Assembly (NCBI RefSeq): GCF_001428365.1
Contig: NZ_LMSH01000002.1
Coordinates: forward strand, 951,505 to 1,015,504
Reading direction: 5' to 3'
Source of the DNA: Arthrobacter sp. Soil763
GTDB lineage: Bacteria > Actinomycetota > Actinomycetes > Actinomycetales > Micrococcaceae
DNA length: 64,000 bases
This document shows, piece after piece, positions 32,629-41,514 of the stretch. The position numbers and the translations under genes were made by a program. The notes beneath the pieces were generated by a model that had not been told where the DNA came from, made no database searches, and was given only the letters and a program-made list of their open reading frames with translations. The first letter of the stretch is position 1; every line of letters begins with the position of its first letter.

Positions 32629-33522
32629 ATGGGGGAAGACTGTAGAACGTTGCTGCGACGGTGGCTGGGCGCTGCCGCCCTGGCGATCCTTTTGGTACCG
32701 GCCGTTTCGGCTTGCCTCGCGGAGCCGCGGCAGCCGGACCTGTCCACCCGCGAGGAGTTCGCCCGCAGCGTCATGGCCGCCGCGACCTCCGGGTCCGTGG
32801 AACGGGTTGAAGCCCTGGTGGACCCGGTGATGTCCAACCCGCGGCCCGAGGCCCAGCAGCTGGTCGAGACGGCCCGGGGCTGGGCGCCGGACTCCTGGCA
32901 GCTCGGGATCAGCAACGACTTCCCCGAAGTCGCCGACGTGACGGCCACCCGGGCCGGAGGGGCGGAGGCCGTCCGCTACCTGATCTCCTGGAGCGATGAC
33001 CACTGGACCCTGGTGATGGGGGAATCGACGTACCGGCCGGGCAGCAGCTCGAGCACTGCCGCCAAGCCGCTCCGCCCTGGGGCGCACCCCACCGCCGGCA
33101 CATCCGCCACGGCCCGGCCGTCTATGACTCCGTCCTTGAACCCGCCGCCGGCCGCCGGATGCTCCGGCGCGGGGCTGGCCTGCCACTCCTTCACTTCAAC
33201 GTCGGGGTACGCGCGCGGCCAGAACCTGTCCTGGCTGACGTCCACGCCGCTGCATGTGGCGTTCGACCAAGGGAACGGGACATCGGTGCTGGTGGTCCGG
33301 ATGCCGTGCGGGGTGCTGAATGTGCCCGTCGCCGTGGATGACATCGGTGTCGTTCCCGACGCGTCCCGGCTGGTCGAATCGGCCGACGGCTGCGCCGGCC
33401 CGGCGTCGGACCAGCGGCGCTGGGCGACGTCGTTCTTCACACAGCCGATGGTCTACCGGCTCGACTCCGCCGGGCTGGTGCTCACCAACGAGCGCGGCCA
33501 GATCCGTTTCAGGCAGGACTAA
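32629..33522 (+). CDS. lipoprotein of unknown function with META-like C-terminal part
   Basis: The 297-residue protein has a lipoprotein signal (LAILLVPAVSAC, Cys29). A first domain of about 100 residues (REEFARSVMAAATSGSVERV, YLISWSDDHWTLVMGESTYR) precedes a Ser/Thr/Pro-rich linker, and a second domain with CGVLNVPVAVDD, SFFTQPMVYRL and LVLTNERGQIRFRQ recalls the META/HslJ fold. There is no known function. It sits 32 bp after znuB but has a different theme, so operon membership is uncertain. It may be cell-envelope attached. Confidence 0.7.
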   Translation: MGEDCRTLLRRWLGAAALAILLVPAVSACLAEPRQPDLSTREEFARSVMAAATSGSVERVEALVDPVMSNPRPEAQQLVETARGWAPDSWQLGISNDFPEVADVTATRAGGAEAVRYLISWSDDHWTLVMGESTYRPGSSSSTAAKPLRPGAHPTAGTSATARPSMTPSLNPPPAAGCSGAGLACHSFTSTSGYARGQNLSWLTSTPLHVAFDQGNGTSVLVVRMPCGVLNVPVAVDDIGVVPDASRLVESADGCAGPASDQRRWATSFFTQPMVYRLDSAGLVLTNERGQIRFRQD

Positions 33523-34386
33523 CTAGCAGCTTCGGAGTCCGCGGTAGTGCTGTAGGACGCGGAGGAACTCGTCGGCGGACAGCCCTTCGAGGGTCAGCCC
33601 GAAAACGCCCCCTCGTCCGATGAAGAGCTTCGTCACGAGTTCCGCGTCCGAGGGCGACTCGGTGAGGATCCAGCGGGCGAAATGGGGTGTCAGATGTTGG
33701 AGATGCTTGCATCGTTCATGCATCTCGTCCCCCGCTCCGTAACCGGTGTCTATCACCAGGCCCTGCTGCCGGTGGCGCTGGACCGTGCGGAGGGCCTCTC
33801 CGATGAGCAGGAGGTCCTCGACCGCGGACAGCGAGTACTTTTCTGCAGCCAACTCCTTGAGGCCGACGGACCCGGGCAGTCCCAGGGCACGGTACGCGTC
33901 CAGGATAATTTCGTAGTTGTAGGGCTGAAACGTGAGGAAGTCGCGGATGAAGCGCTCGCCCGAGAACTTGGACTGAATGCCGCACACGAGGCTACCGGTC
34001 CTTCCATGCCTATGCCAGCGGCTCGGATGCGGGGTGCCGTCGTGCAGGCTGATTTCCATCGCCGCTGCAAAGGGTCCGTCGGACCGCAGGTCCCGGTCAA
34101 AGGCTGTCAGGGTTTCCGTTGAGAACGTGCCGAAAACCTTTAGCCCCTCCGCTATTTGGGCCCTTCTATGGTTGCGCTCCGTCTCCCGCAGCCACGCTGA
34201 AAACCGGGCTGCTTCGCGGCGACGTTCCGCCGTCACTCCGAGGGCCAAGAGTCTTTCCTCGGTAAAAGCGGCCGACCGCTCGGCCGCAAGCCGGTCCTCT
34301 TCCGCCGTATGCAGCCGGTATTCAGCCCACACCCGGTCAGTCAACTCCGACAGGATCCGGGCCCGCTCGCCATCCAGGTCGCTCAT
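33523..34386 (-). CDS. unrecognised protein (287 aa) between znu operon and zur
   Basis: I do not recognise this 287-residue soluble protein. The first 75 residues are an acidic/basic helical region (MSDLDGERARILSELTDRVW, then AAERSAAFTEERLLAL), likely a coiled coil. The rest is mixed: HDGTPHPSRWHRHGRTGSLV, FIRDFLTFQPYNYEIILDAY, DLLLIGEALRTVQRHRQQGL and GLTLEGLSADEFLRVLQHYR. No membrane segment, signal or catalytic motif is plain. Its base composition is less GC-rich than that of its neighbours, and its stop touches the lipoprotein stop. It may be a later insertion in the zinc region. Confidence 0.68.
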   Translation of the reverse strand: MSDLDGERARILSELTDRVWAEYRLHTAEEDRLAAERSAAFTEERLLALGVTAERRREAARFSAWLRETERNHRRAQIAEGLKVFGTFSTETLTAFDRDLRSDGPFAAAMEISLHDGTPHPSRWHRHGRTGSLVCGIQSKFSGERFIRDFLTFQPYNYEIILDAYRALGLPGSVGLKELAAEKYSLSAVEDLLLIGEALRTVQRHRQQGLVIDTGYGAGDEMHERCKHLQHLTPHFARWILTESPSDAELVTKLFIGRGGVFGLTLEGLSADEFLRVLQHYRGLRSC

Positions 34387-34428
34387 GGACCTGATCCTAA
34401 GGGGCGGCGTCCCTAATAAGGGCGTGCG

Positions 34429-34902
34429 CTAGCTGCCAGCGCGCAGGGCGGTGCATTCGGGGCACAGCCCGAAGATCTCCACGGTGTGCTCGACGGCGGT
34501 GAAGCCGTGTTCGGCGGCGATCCTGGCGGCCCACGCCTCGACCGCTGGCGCTTCGACCTCGACGGCTTTGCCGCAGTTGCGGCAGAGCAGATGGTGGTGG
34601 TGCCCGGTGACAGCGCAGCGCCGGTAGACGACCTCGCCGTCGGCGTTCCGCAGCACATCGACCAGGCCCTCGTCGGCCAGGGACTGCAGGATCCGGTAGG
34701 ACGTGGCCAGAGACACCGAGGTGCCGCGCTCCTGCAGGATCCGGTGCAGCTCCTGGGTGCTGACGAAATCGGCCAGTTCATCCAGGGCCGCGCTGACGGC
34801 CAGCCGCTGCTTCGTAACGCGCTGTTCCTTGCCGGCGGGCTGGTCCTTGGTGCCGGCGGCGGACGGCGCCCGGCTGGCGTCGGAGGTGGCGCCGTGGGAC
34901 AT
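34429..34902 (-). CDS. zur: Fur-family zinc uptake regulator Zur
   Basis: The 157-residue protein starts at ATG 34902 with a 28-residue Ser/Ala-rich lead. The winged helix is KQRLAVSAALDELADFVSTQ, ELHRILQERGTSVSLATSYR, ILQSLADEGLVDVLRNADGE. The metal part has TGHHHHLLCRNCGKAVEVEA and FGLCPECTAL, so two CxxC pairs for structural zinc plus the His cluster of the sensing site. As Zur it would repress zinc uptake under zinc excess; the palindrome 5 kb upstream at 29782-29810 and the znu genes fit. A FurA (iron) identity is less likely by context. Confidence 0.87.
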   Translation of the reverse strand: MSHGATSDASRAPSAAGTKDQPAGKEQRVTKQRLAVSAALDELADFVSTQELHRILQERGTSVSLATSYRILQSLADEGLVDVLRNADGEVVYRRCAVTGHHHHLLCRNCGKAVEVEAPAVEAWAARIAAEHGFTAVEHTVEIFGLCPECTALRAGS

Positions 34903-35004
34903 GGGGAACTCGCTTCGCTGGGGTCTGGCTGGACGTGGGAGGGGTTCCAGATTACCAGCCGGGCATCGTGGACACTGCGGCGGAGGGCGCCCTAGGCTGG
35001 CCCG

Positions 35005-35661
35005 ATGAAGCTGACCAAATTCACCCACGCCTGCGTCCGCCTCGAGAAAGACGGGCGGTCACTGGTGCTGGACCCCGGCACGTTTTCGGAGACGGAGCAG
35101 GCGCTCGCGGGCGCGGACGCCGTCCTGATCACACACGAGCATGCGGACCACATCGACGTCGACGCCGTGTCCGGCGCCCTGCTCGCGGCGCCGGAGTTGC
35201 AGCTCTGGGCTCCCGACGGCGTCGCCGCCCAGCTGCGCCAGAAGGCGGCGGGAGCCGCGGACCGGATTCACACCGTGGCGGCAGGGGAACAGTTCGACGC
35301 GGCCGGCTTTGCGGTCCGCAGCTTTGGCGGCCAGCACGCACTGATCCATCCGCAGATTCCGGTCGTGGCCAACGTCGGCTTCCTGGTGGACTCCAACGTC
35401 TACCACCCGGGGGATTCCTTCGCGGTCCCGGACGGCATCGGGGTGCAGACCCTGCTGGTGCCGATCCACGCACCCTGGAACAAGGTCGGCGAAGTCGTGG
35501 ACTTTGTCATCGGCGTGCGTGCCCCGCGGGCGTTCCCGATCCATGATGCGCTGCTCAACGACGCCGGCCGTGGCCTGGTGGAAGGGCACGTGACCCGCAT
35601 CGGCGCGAAGTACGGCACCGAGTACCGGCACCTCTCCAGCGGCGATACGGTCGACGTCTAG
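35005..35661 (+). CDS. MBL-fold metal-dependent hydrolase
   Basis: The 218-residue protein has the metallo-beta-lactamase fold: LTKFTHACVRLEKDGRSLVL at the N-terminus, the metal motif VLITHEHADHIDVDAV (H-x-H-x-D-H), GGQHALIHPQIPVVANVGFL, NVYHPGDSF with the bridging Asp, and the last His in AFPIHDALL. It resembles the UlaG/RomA-like group with unknown substrates. It has an AGGCTGGCCCG upstream and is divergent from zur by 100 bp. The substrate is unknown. Confidence 0.83.
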   Translation: MKLTKFTHACVRLEKDGRSLVLDPGTFSETEQALAGADAVLITHEHADHIDVDAVSGALLAAPELQLWAPDGVAAQLRQKAAGAADRIHTVAAGEQFDAAGFAVRSFGGQHALIHPQIPVVANVGFLVDSNVYHPGDSFAVPDGIGVQTLLVPIHAPWNKVGEVVDFVIGVRAPRAFPIHDALLNDAGRGLVEGHVTRIGAKYGTEYRHLSSGDTVDV

Positions 35662-35673
35662 TGTTGCCGCAGT

Positions 35674-36768
35674 CTAGGCGGGCCAGGCGCCGGTAGCGAA
35701 GAAGTTCCGGATCGTTGCCTCGTGCGGTGCCGGGTCCAGGCCCTGGGCCCGCAGCCACTCGGGGCTGTAGTAGTTCCCGGCGTAGCGGTCCCCGCCGTCG
35801 CACATGAGCGAAACGATGCTGCCGCGGCGGCCCTCGGCGATCATTCCGGCGATGAGCTGCCAGACACCCCACAGATTCGTGCCCGTGGACGGGCCGGCGT
35901 GCAGCCCGGCGTGGTCGCGCAGGTGGCGCATCGCCGCGACCGAGGCGGCGTCGGGCACCTGGATCATGTGGTCGATCACGGCCGGGACAAAACTCGGCTC
36001 CAGCCGCGGCCGGCCGATGCCCTCGATCCGGGACGGCAGGCCGGCGGCCTCCGCCGCCGCACCGCCGTCGCGGCTGGCCAGCCAGCCGGGGAAGAACGCG
36101 GAGTTCTCCGGGTCGACGACGGCGAGCCGGGTCTCGTGCCGCTGGTAGCGCAGGTAGCGCCCGATCGTGGCGCTGGTCCCGCCGGTGCCTGAGCCGACGA
36201 CGATCCAGCGCGGGACCGGGAACTCTTCCAGCGCCAGCTGCCCGAAGATGGACTCGGCGATGTTGTTGTTCCCGCGCCAGTCGGTGGCCCGTTCCGCGTA
36301 GGTGAACTGGTCCATGTAATGGCCGCCGGTGCGGCGGGCGAGGTCCTCCGCGGCGGCATAGACCTCGGAGGCGTGGTCCACCAGGTGGCAGGAGCCGCCG
36401 AACTGCTCGATCAGTGCGATCTTCTCGCGGCTGGTGGTCCGCGTCATCACGGCGATGAACGGCAGCCCCAGCAGCTGGGCAAAGTAGGCCTCGGAGACGG
36501 CGGTGCTGCCGCTGGAGGCTTCCACGATGGTGGTGCCCTCCCGGATCCAGCCGTTGACCAGGCCGAAGAGAAACAGCGAGCGGGCCAGCCGGTGCTTGAG
36601 GCTGCCCGTCCGGTGGGTCGACTCGTCCTTGAGATACAGCCGGACACCCCAGTGCTCCGGCAGGGGGACTGAATAGAGGTGGGTGTCGGCGGATCGGTTG
36701 TTCTCGGCGTTGATCCGGCGGATGGCTTCGTCGGCCCAGGTCCGGTCGTGCTCGCGCGCTGTGCTCAC
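35674..36768 (-). CDS. PLP-dependent L-cysteine desulfhydrase-like protein (Cds1 type)
   Basis: The 364-residue fold-type II PLP enzyme starts at GTG 36768. The Schiff-base lysine is in [20 protein letters not shown], the phosphate/substrate loop is [20 protein letters not shown], and the Gly-rich cofactor loop is [15 protein letters not shown]. The N-terminal [20 protein letters not shown] pattern and the [13 protein letters not shown] motif resemble mycobacterial Cds1, which releases sulfide, pyruvate and ammonia from cysteine, rather than CysK/CysM, where the lysine motif is different (SVKDR). It is divergent from a sulfurtransferase gene by 48 bp, which supports a sulfur role. Confidence 0.82.
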   Translation of the reverse strand: MSTAREHDRTWADEAIRRINAENNRSADTHLYSVPLPEHWGVRLYLKDESTHRTGSLKHRLARSLFLFGLVNGWIREGTTIVEASSGSTAVSEAYFAQLLGLPFIAVMTRTTSREKIALIEQFGGSCHLVDHASEVYAAAEDLARRTGGHYMDQFTYAERATDWRGNNNIAESIFGQLALEEFPVPRWIVVGSGTGGTSATIGRYLRYQRHETRLAVVDPENSAFFPGWLASRDGGAAAEAAGLPSRIEGIGRPRLEPSFVPAVIDHMIQVPDAASVAAMRHLRDHAGLHAGPSTGTNLWGVWQLIAGMIAEGRRGSIVSLMCDGGDRYAGNYYSPEWLRAQGLDPAPHEATIRNFFATGAWPA

Positions 36769-36816
36769 CGCCCCAGCCTACCCGCGGGCGTGCGGGGCCG
36801 CCGTTAGAGTGGGCGC

Positions 36817-37677
36817 ATGGAGACCCTGATGACTGTGGCCGAACTGAAGGACCGGATGGATGCCGGGGCACGGACCGTGCTGCTGGATGTGCGCTGGGCG
36901 CTGGGGGACCCCCACGGCCGGGAGCACTACCTCGCGGCGCACCTTCCCGGTGCAGTCTTCGTGGATCTGCCCACCGAACTTGCCGGCCCCGCCGATCCCG
37001 CCCGCGGCCGCCATCCGCTGCCTGCAGTGGACGAGTTCCAGCGCTCGGCGCGTTCCTGGGGCATCCGGAACGGGGACGTGGTGGTGGCGTATGACGACAG
37101 CGGCACCCTCGCGGCTGCCCGGCTTTGGTGGATGCTGCGGAATGCGGGTTTCACCGAAGTGTGCCTGCTCGACGGCGGCCTGGGCGCCTGGCAGGCGGCC
37201 GGGTTCGACGTCGAAAGTGGCGAACCGGAGGTCGAGACCGGCGACGTGGTGCTCTCAGACGGGGCGATGCCGGCGATCGGGGCGGCCGAGGCGGCCGTGT
37301 GGTCCGGGCGGGGCCTCCTGCTCGACGCGCGCGCCGGCGAACGGTACCGCGGCGAAATCGAACCGGTCGATCCCCGCGCCGGGCACATTCCCGGTGCCGT
37401 CAGCGCCCCGACTACCGCCAACCTGGCGCCGGACGGACGCTTCCTCCCCGCGGACGAGCTGCGCGAGCGGTTCACCTCCCTGGGCGTCAGGGCGGACCTG
37501 CCCACGGCCGTGTATTGCGGCTCCGGGGTCACCGCCGCCCACGAGATCGCGGCGCTGGAGATCGCCGGCTTCCCCGCGGCGCTGTACCCGGGGTCGTTTT
37601 CGGAGTGGTCCACCGATCCTTCCAACGACGTGGTGACCGGCGCGGCTCCCGAGGGCGACGGCGCCCTGGCAGGCTGA
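36817..37677 (+). CDS. sseA: thiosulfate/3-mercaptopyruvate sulfurtransferase
   Basis: The 286-residue protein has two rhodanese domains. The inactive N-terminal one reads TVLLDVRWALGDPHGREHYL, DSGTLAAARLWWMLRNAGF, LDGGLGAWQAAGFDVE. The catalytic C-terminal one reads LLLDARAGERYRGEIEPVDP, RAGHIPGAVSAPT, and the active-site loop VYCGSGVTAAHEIAALEIAG with the CGSGVTA motif of 3-mercaptopyruvate sulfurtransferases. Transfer of sulfur to thiophilic acceptors is expected. The gene is divergent from the cysteine desulfhydrase-like gene with 48 bp between starts. Confidence 0.87.
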   Translation: METLMTVAELKDRMDAGARTVLLDVRWALGDPHGREHYLAAHLPGAVFVDLPTELAGPADPARGRHPLPAVDEFQRSARSWGIRNGDVVVAYDDSGTLAAARLWWMLRNAGFTEVCLLDGGLGAWQAAGFDVESGEPEVETGDVVLSDGAMPAIGAAEAAVWSGRGLLLDARAGERYRGEIEPVDPRAGHIPGAVSAPTTANLAPDGRFLPADELRERFTSLGVRADLPTAVYCGSGVTAAHEIAALEIAGFPAALYPGSFSEWSTDPSNDVVTGAAPEGDGALAG

Positions 37678-37705
37678 GCCCGCTCACCCGTCCCCACGCG
37701 GCCGG

Positions 37706-39121
37706 TCAGGCCGCCGGCTGCCCGGCCGCCCGGGCGCTGATCGCGATCCTGGCCCGGTGCCTGAGGCTCCGGCTGCGGCGCGGACCCGGCGGCGGTGTCG
37801 GCACTCCTGCGTCCCAAGGCAGCTGCCCGGCCGGCCCCGCCATGCTGGTGCCGGGAAGGGGTGGGGCGGTGGAGTGGTAGGTGTGGCCGGTTGGGGTGGT
37901 GAGTTGGAGGGTGTGCCGCCCTGGTCCGGGTCGGGGTTGGGCGTTCCAGCCGGGGGCTTCTTTCGTGTGGTTGCAGTGCTCGCAGAGCCCGGCGCCGTTG
38001 TCGAGGCTCGTGGGTCCGCCGGTGTGCCAGGGGATGATGTGGTCCAGGTGGCGGATGGGGGCGTCGCAGTAGGGCGTGCGACACGTGTCGTCCCGGGCCT
38101 GGATGAGGCGGCGGAGCCCGGCGGGGAAGATGCGGGCGCGGGAGTCCATGGCGGTGAGCTCTCCGGGGGCGGGGGCGGTGTACAGCCGGCGGATCCAGGT
38201 TGTGATCTCTGTTTCGTTGCCCTCGTTCGTGAGGAGGGCCCGTGCCCATCCGGCGGGGACAACGCCGTAGCCCTGGAGGCGGGCGGGTTCGCTGTCGACT
38301 TGGAACAGGGTGCGGTCGGTCAAGACGAGCTGGATGCCGATGCCGCTGATCCCGCCGGGCGTTCCGGTGGTGCGTTCGACGAGGGTGTCGGCCATCAGTT
38401 GGCCGCGTGAGCGTGGGTCTCCGTCGGAGCGGGCGGTGTCGGCGTGCCTGGTGAGGGCGGCGTAGACCGCAACGGCTTGGGGTGCGGGGAGCAGGGCGGT
38501 GAGGTAGCACATGGTGTCCGGTGCGGGGCGGACGCTGACGTACCGTTCTGTCGCGGCGTGGGCGGCGCGTTCGGTGACGGTGCGGGGGTCGCGGCGGTAG
38601 GCGGCCGCCCTCGCGGCGGCGGTGATGGTCCGGTCACCGGCGCCGTCGAAGGTCCCGGTGTCGGGGGCGAGTTCTTCGTCCACGGCGGTGCGGTCCGTGG
38701 CGGTGAGGCCTGCGGTTTCCCGGACCAGCAGCGTGGCGCGCCATTCGTTGAGGTACCCGGTTTCCAGGGCGGCGAGGGTGTGCGGCATTTCGGTCACTAG
38801 CGCTTTGGCGAGGCCCAGGAGGCGGGAGCCTTTGGCGGGGGATTCCCGCCGGGCCAAGGCGATCTCGGCGCCGACCCCGGCACCGAGCTTGTCCGCGGGC
38901 ATCCCGGCGGCAGCCTGCTCCGCGCGCCTCGCCAGGTCGACCGCGACGGCGTTCCGCGCCTGGCGTGCGGACAGGGCGGCTTTGAGGTCCTCCAAGGCGC
39001 GGGTTTCGTCGATGAGGTCCGCGGCGCTGGCCGGGGCCGGGATCCCGGCCAGGATCAAGCGCAGGCCAGCGACCGTCCCGCCTGCCATGAGATCCAGCTC
39101 GGACCCCTGTTTGCCGTCCAT
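37706..39121 (-). CDS. DUF222/HNH endonuclease signature protein (13E12-like family)
   Basis: The 471-residue protein has an N-terminal DUF222 region ([60 protein letters not shown]) and a C-terminal HNH domain: [20 protein letters not shown], then [20 protein letters not shown], with two CxxC-type pairs and the catalytic His in LDHIIPWH. These proteins are abundant in actinobacterial genomes, are related to the mycobacterial 13E12 repeat family and are usually of unknown role. Nuclease activity is likely but the target is unknown. Confidence 0.82.
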   Translation of the reverse strand: MDGKQGSELDLMAGGTVAGLRLILAGIPAPASAADLIDETRALEDLKAALSARQARNAVAVDLARRAEQAAAGMPADKLGAGVGAEIALARRESPAKGSRLLGLAKALVTEMPHTLAALETGYLNEWRATLLVRETAGLTATDRTAVDEELAPDTGTFDGAGDRTITAAARAAAYRRDPRTVTERAAHAATERYVSVRPAPDTMCYLTALLPAPQAVAVYAALTRHADTARSDGDPRSRGQLMADTLVERTTGTPGGISGIGIQLVLTDRTLFQVDSEPARLQGYGVVPAGWARALLTNEGNETEITTWIRRLYTAPAPGELTAMDSRARIFPAGLRRLIQARDDTCRTPYCDAPIRHLDHIIPWHTGGPTSLDNGAGLCEHCNHTKEAPGWNAQPRPGPGRHTLQLTTPTGHTYHSTAPPLPGTSMAGPAGQLPWDAGVPTPPPGPRRSRSLRHRARIAISARAAGQPAA

Positions 39122-39223
39122 GGTTCAAGTGTCGCTGCGGGGTACGACATTATTGGCCCGGCCAGCCAACAAGTTGTTGAGCCCTGTCGTTACACTTTCG
39201 GTGATGCCGGACATTAACGGGGT

Positions 39224-39751
39224 ATGAGCTTGCAAGCAGTCCGGAGAGATCCCGGAAATTTGGAACGGGAAAAGCGTTTTTTGGCGGCGCATACGGCCAG
39301 CCATGACCGCATCTACCGCTATTTTCGACGCAGAACAGCGGACGCCGCCACCGCAGAAGATCTTTGTTCCGAGGTTTTCAGGATCGCCTGGGAGAAGCTG
39401 GCCGGTAGCGGCGAACTGTCCGTCATGGTGCTTTTCGGCGTGGCTAAGAACGTCCTCAGGAACCACGACCGCTCCGCGTCCCGATCAGCAGACCTCCTCG
39501 GTGCTCTCCGGGCCGAACGCCGGGACTCAGCGCCCGCCCAGGATTCGGCCGTCCAGGAGGCCCTCGAACGGCTCAGCCCGGACGACCGCGAAGTTTTGCT
39601 CCTGACCTACTGGGATGGTTTCACGCCCCGGGAAGTCTCCGACCTGCTCAATACGAGTGCCACGGCCGTCAGGATGCGACTTCACAGGGCACGCAAGGCA
39701 TTGGGCCACCTCATTCAGACACAGCCACAGGCAGAGGGTGCAGAGCTATGA
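39224..39751 (+). CDS. ECF RNA polymerase sigma factor
   Basis: The 175-residue protein has sigma region 2 (RIYRYFRRRTADAATAEDLC, SEVFRIAWEKLAGSGELSVM, VLFGVAKNVLRNHDRSASR) and region 4 (LSPDDREVLLLTYWDGFTPR, EVSDLLNTSATAVRMRLHRA). It ends in an ATGA overlap with a gene encoding a single-pass membrane protein of the CU044_5270 type, which takes the place of an anti-sigma partner. Its signal is unknown. The upstream gap (39122-39223) may hold its own promoter, but no clear ECF motif was found. Confidence 0.84.
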   Translation: MSLQAVRRDPGNLEREKRFLAAHTASHDRIYRYFRRRTADAATAEDLCSEVFRIAWEKLAGSGELSVMVLFGVAKNVLRNHDRSASRSADLLGALRAERRDSAPAQDSAVQEALERLSPDDREVLLLTYWDGFTPREVSDLLNTSATAVRMRLHRARKALGHLIQTQPQAEGAEL

Positions 39752-40833
39752 ATACGAATTCAACCGCAGACCGGATCCGGCGTCAGCTGTCATCTGTTGA
39801 TCCGGCAGCACACATCACCGACGACGAATTGGCCCGGAGCCGTAATCGCTCCCTGGCGGCAATGCAGCCGGCCACTGAGGTGCTTCCGGAAGCCGACGGT
39901 ATCGCCGTTCCGGGCGAAACATCCACGTACCCGGCGCCAACGAAGCTCTCCGAACGTCGCCCGCGCCGTGCACGGATCATCCTGATGTCGGCGGCAGCCG
40001 CGGCAGTGGTCGCTGCGTTGATCGCGGGAGATGTCATTGGCCTTGCCGGCTGGAGGGGCGGAGCCACCGCCCAGGCTGCGGAAGTTCTCAACAATGCTGC
40101 CCAAATGACCATCAAAACGACTGATCCGAAGGTCTTACCCGGCCAGTACCTGCGGATCAAAAGCACCAATGTTTGGGCTTCGTACACCTCGGAGCAAGAC
40201 GGATCCGAGTATCGGTGGCTCGATACCGAAAAATCCGACATGTATATCCCCGCTGACAGGTCCGGGGAGTGGGTGTGGCAGCGCTCAGGGCGAGTCCCCA
40301 CGACCTTCTTCGACGCGAAGTCCAAGGCGTACGCCCAGAAGCAGGACATTAAGCCTTCCCCGGAGCTGCTGCGCGCACGCAGCGGGGCGTTCTACGGAGG
40401 CCCCGGCTCGTGGACGGCTGCGGACCTATCGAAGCCGCCCCGCGATCCCTACCGGCTGCTGAACAGCATCTACAAACAAACCCTGGGGCGAGGCCAGTCG
40501 GTTGACGGTGAAGCGCTCGTGTTCATAGCGGACCTCCTCAGGACCGGGCTGGTGCCCGCCGACCTGCGGGCGGCTCTCTACAAGGCCGCGGCGATGATCC
40601 CCGGGGTGACAGTCACCGAAGGCCAAGCCAACCTGGACGGCCGCACCGGGGTGGCCATCGGACGCCTCGAGGAAGGCCCGGCTCAAACACGTCAGGAGCT
40701 CATCATCGACCCCAAGACGGGTCTGTTGATCGGCGAACGGTCTGTCCTCTCCCAAGCCCAAATCGGATTTCCCGCGGGAACAGCAACGACCTGGACCGCG
40801 ATTGAAACGTCCGTCAGCAACACGGCACCCTAG
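39748..40833 (+). CDS. CU044_5270-family membrane protein, likely sigma partner
   Basis: The 361-residue protein has a 70-residue cytoplasmic start, a transmembrane helix at about residues 76-100 (ARIILMSAAAAAVVAALIAG), and an extracytoplasmic region of about 260 residues (QYLRIKSTNVWASYTSEQDG, SGEWVWQRSGRVPTTFFDAK, LYKAAAMIPGVTVTEGQANL, LDGRTGVAIGRLEEGPAQTR). The pattern is that of CU044_5270-family proteins, which accompany ECF sigmas in actinobacteria and may act as anti-sigma or sensor. Its start overlaps the ECF sigma stop (ATGA). The classical ZAS zinc motif is absent. Confidence 0.77.
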   Translation: MNTNSTADRIRRQLSSVDPAAHITDDELARSRNRSLAAMQPATEVLPEADGIAVPGETSTYPAPTKLSERRPRRARIILMSAAAAAVVAALIAGDVIGLAGWRGGATAQAAEVLNNAAQMTIKTTDPKVLPGQYLRIKSTNVWASYTSEQDGSEYRWLDTEKSDMYIPADRSGEWVWQRSGRVPTTFFDAKSKAYAQKQDIKPSPELLRARSGAFYGGPGSWTAADLSKPPRDPYRLLNSIYKQTLGRGQSVDGEALVFIADLLRTGLVPADLRAALYKAAAMIPGVTVTEGQANLDGRTGVAIGRLEEGPAQTRQELIIDPKTGLLIGERSVLSQAQIGFPAGTATTWTAIETSVSNTAP

Positions 40834-40860
40834 CTCGCGCGGCATACGGAGGGCGGTCAC

Positions 40861-41514
40861 CTAGTGGCCGGGCTCCAGCGCAAGCTTGAGCCCGAAACCG
40901 ACCAGCACCGTTCCGGTGATCCGGTCAATCACCCGGATACTCCGGGCGTTCTTCAGCCACCGGGATGCGTACCCCGTGGCAAAGATCAGCAGCGTGAACC
41001 AGGCCATGCTGAAAAGGCAATGGACTCCGGCCAGCAGCACGCCCATCAGCAGGGGAGAGGTGCCGGCCGGGATGAACTGCGGGATGGTGGCAATGTAAAA
41101 GACGCCGACCTTGGGATTGAGCAGGTTGGTACCGGCGCCCGTGAGCCAGCCGCGCACCAGGTCCCGCCCCGGATCCACCGCCGGCGGTGGATCCGCAACC
41201 GCCGCGGCCGCTTCAGGGCCCTTGCGCAGCGTCTTCCAGATCAGGGACAAACCGAGCCAGATCATGTAGCCGGCGCCGGCCAGGGTGAGGACCCGGTAGG
41301 CGACCTCGGAGGCTGCCAGCAGCGCGGAAACCCCCACCGCCGCGGCCACACCCCACACCATGGCGCCGGTGCTGATGCCGACGGCGGTGGCAAAGGCGTA
41401 GCCGCGGGACCGGGAGATCGACGAGCGCAGCACCAGCGCCGTGTCGATGCCGGGCACCAGCGTCAACAATCCGGCAACGACGGCAAAAGACAGCAAAGCC
41501 TGGGTAACGGTCAC
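40861..41514 (-). CDS. LysE-family amino-acid/threonine-type exporter
   Basis: The 217-residue membrane protein starts at GTG 41514. It has six transmembrane segments of the LysE/RhtB fold: LLSFAVVAGLLTLVPGIDTA, YAFATAVGISTGAMVWGVAA, VLTLAGAGYMIWLGLSLIW, then GWLTGAGTNLLNPKVGVFYI (the conserved LTNPKA-like loop reads LLNPKV) and LLMGVLLAGVHCLFSMAWFT. It would export amino acids. Its start codon shares bases with a stop codon of another frame (GTGA), in which an upstream lipoprotein would normally end, see the next entry. Confidence 0.84.
   Translation of the reverse strand: MTVTQALLSFAVVAGLLTLVPGIDTALVLRSSISRSRGYAFATAVGISTGAMVWGVAAAVGVSALLAASEVAYRVLTLAGAGYMIWLGLSLIWKTLRKGPEAAAAVADPPPAVDPGRDLVRGWLTGAGTNLLNPKVGVFYIATIPQFIPAGTSPLLMGVLLAGVHCLFSMAWFTLLIFATGYASRWLKNARSIRVIDRITGTVLVGFGLKLALEPGH

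Noticed and set aside
36927-38510. 527-codon antisense frame over the sulfurtransferase and into the HNH gene
   Set aside because: It begins as His/Arg/Pro-rich sequence in a shifted frame of the HNH gene and carries no conserved pattern.
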